From the NCBI RefSeq assembly GCF_004167675.1, contig NZ_SEZQ01000018.1: a stretch of 64,000 nucleotides of DNA; one strand, given 5' to 3'. The position numbers were made by a program, and so were the translations under genes. The notes under the pieces were generated by a model. That model saw only the letters and a list, made by a program, of their open reading frames with translations. It ran no database searches and was not told the DNA's origin. The stretch is from Aliivibrio finisterrensis_A. Its GTDB lineage: Bacteria; Pseudomonadota; Gammaproteobacteria; Enterobacterales; Vibrionaceae. This document shows, in pieces, positions 63,267 to 64,000 of this stretch. Positions within the stretch are counted from its first letter, which is position 1, and each line of letters begins with the position of its first letter.

Positions 63267-63737
63267 TTACTGAGTTGCAATTACTGGCTTTTGGTAAGCC
63301 TTAGTTCCCCACAGCGGTACCGTTGAAAGGCTGTGTTTGAAGCTACCTTCTGTCTCTTTCGTCGTGTAAGACAAGTAGAGTAGAGTTTGATTTTCAGCAT
63401 CGTAGATACGTCTAACTTTCATCGACTTGAAGAAAATACTTTTAGATTGCTTAAATACCACCTCACCTGATTTACTTTTATCGATTTGAGCGATCATTTC
63501 AGGTGTAATTTCGCCTGTTTGACGACACGAAATCGAGCTATCACTTGGATCAGATAGGCTCAAATTCGCTTCAACTGAGGCAATATGACAGGTTACACCT
63601 GGGATTTTCTCATCATCAAGGTTTGAGATTTTGATGTCTTTTAGTGTAAATAGACCGAGTGAAACGTCTCCAACCTCGTTGTCTGAACAACCAGCCAGCA
63701 ATCCTGCGATACTTAAAGCGATCAGTAATTTTTTCAT
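63267..63737 (-). CDS. creA: CreA family protein (lipoprotein form)
   Basis: 156 residues. CreA marks are VTCHIASVEANLSLSDPSD, SSISCRQTGEITPEMI and KSIFFKSMKVRRIYDAE; E. coli CreA has the same order. Unlike E. coli CreA, which has a cleaved signal peptide, this protein has a lipobox LLAGC (Cys17), so it is membrane-anchored. Function is unknown. No creBCD genes follow, so the E. coli operon link is absent. Confidence 0.9.
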   Translation of the reverse strand: MKKLLIALSIAGLLAGCSDNEVGDVSLGLFTLKDIKISNLDDEKIPGVTCHIASVEANLSLSDPSDSSISCRQTGEITPEMIAQIDKSKSGEVVFKQSKSIFFKSMKVRRIYDAENQTLLYLSYTTKETEGSFKHSLSTVPLWGTKAYQKPVIATQ

Positions 63738-63910
63738 AAAGTTATTCTCTAAAGGGGCGATACAGTAACTATAACATTAAATATGATTTTTTAGTGCAGC
63801 GCTTCTCTTAAATAGTTTTTCATTTGAATATAGAGAAGAACGTTATTGAGTGTTTCATTCGCTAAAATGTATTAGTATCTGTTTAACAGAATTTAAGTGT
63901 GGATTGTATT

Positions 63911-64000
63911 GTGAAAAAACAAATCATTGCCGTTTTAATGATGGCTGCTTTAATGGGTGGGTGCAGCTCTGCTGCACAACAGCAAATATGTGTTCCTGAC
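63911..64000 (+). CDS. Lipoprotein, N-terminal fragment (cut by window edge)
   Basis: Thirty codons from a GTG at 63911, open to the window end. MKKQIIAVLMMAALMGGCSS is a clear lipoprotein signal with lipobox LMGGC (Cys18), then AAQQQICVPD. No ATG lies in frame before the lipobox that would leave a normal signal, so GTG is chosen. The family cannot be judged from this fragment. Confidence 0.65.
   Translation, partial: MKKQIIAVLMMAALMGGCSSAAQQQICVPD

Noticed and set aside
1..64000. CRISPR arrays, tRNA or rRNA genes, prophage or secretion islands
   Set aside because: No regularly spaced repeats, cloverleaf-like tRNA ends or rRNA stretches were noticed by eye, and the genes are ordinary chromosomal ones.

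Overview
The window is an AT-rich gammaproteobacterial chromosome segment and fits Vibrionaceae, most likely Aliivibrio (A. fischeri/logei/salmonicida group). The evidence is gene content and order: csiV-mfd-plzB-lolCDE follows the order I recall from Vibrio cholerae, and DUF2960/DUF3069 proteins, a DNAJ-related protein, an E. coli-like PykA, Mlc and a NagE-type EIICB, plus a Vibrionaceae-type intergenic repeat, are all present. The species is inferred, not proven. I see no rRNA, tRNA or CRISPR array. Apart from a group II intron cut by the left edge, the window is core-genome-like.

Layout. 1-228: 3' end of a group II intron (tail of its reverse transcriptase, domains V and VI), followed by a short 3' exon that runs into a DNAJ-related gene. 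0.9-6 kb: an OmpR-type two-component system, a GlcNAc-type PTS transporter and nnrS with an NsrR-like palindrome. 6-8.1 kb: an alpha/beta hydrolase and a membrane acyltransferase, convergent. 8.2-15.4 kb: a copper-efflux operon (Met/His/Cys-rich exported protein, outer-membrane factor, CusB with a fused CusF-like domain, CusA, Met-rich cupredoxin) behind a MerR/CueR-type promoter with a 19-bp spacer. 15.4-18.8 kb: chemoreceptor, DUF2164 protein and MATE pump. 19-24.6 kb: histidine utilisation operon hutI-hutG-hutU-hutH. 24.9-28 kb: methyltransferase, intergenic repeat, FKBP isomerase, DsbA-like lipoprotein, csiV. 28-35.4 kb: mfd, a PilZ-like protein and lolCDE. 35.6-39.3 kb: zwf-pgl-gnd, with a hairpin covering the zwf ribosome binding site. 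39.4-42.8 kb: DedA protein, gltS and an unlinked rodA paralogue. 43-46.4 kb: two tandem RluA-family pseudouridine synthases. 46.5-51.2 kb: RRM protein, porin, ferric reductase, anmK and divergent nagZ. 51.3-58.2 kb: an unknown 595-residue lipoprotein, pykA, queE, mlc and ltaE. 58.5-64 kb: ravA-viaA, two small conserved proteins, an OmpA-like lipoprotein, creA and the start of another lipoprotein.

How they work together. The copper operon gives periplasmic copper capture and tripartite efflux. NagZ and AnmK act in peptidoglycan recycling, and NagE and Mlc belong to amino-sugar and sugar uptake and its control. zwf-pgl-gnd is the oxidative pentose phosphate pathway, and hutIGUH converts histidine to glutamate. 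Most transcription units end in clear hairpins, listed below. Several starts were moved from the longest possible reading frame to the codon with the best ribosome binding site. No wholly new defence or biosynthetic system was found. The strongest non-routine signals are the intron, the copper promoter and CusB-CusF fusion, the zwf leader hairpin, a 36-bp motif duplicated before dedA and gltS, and the duplicated-module lipoprotein.
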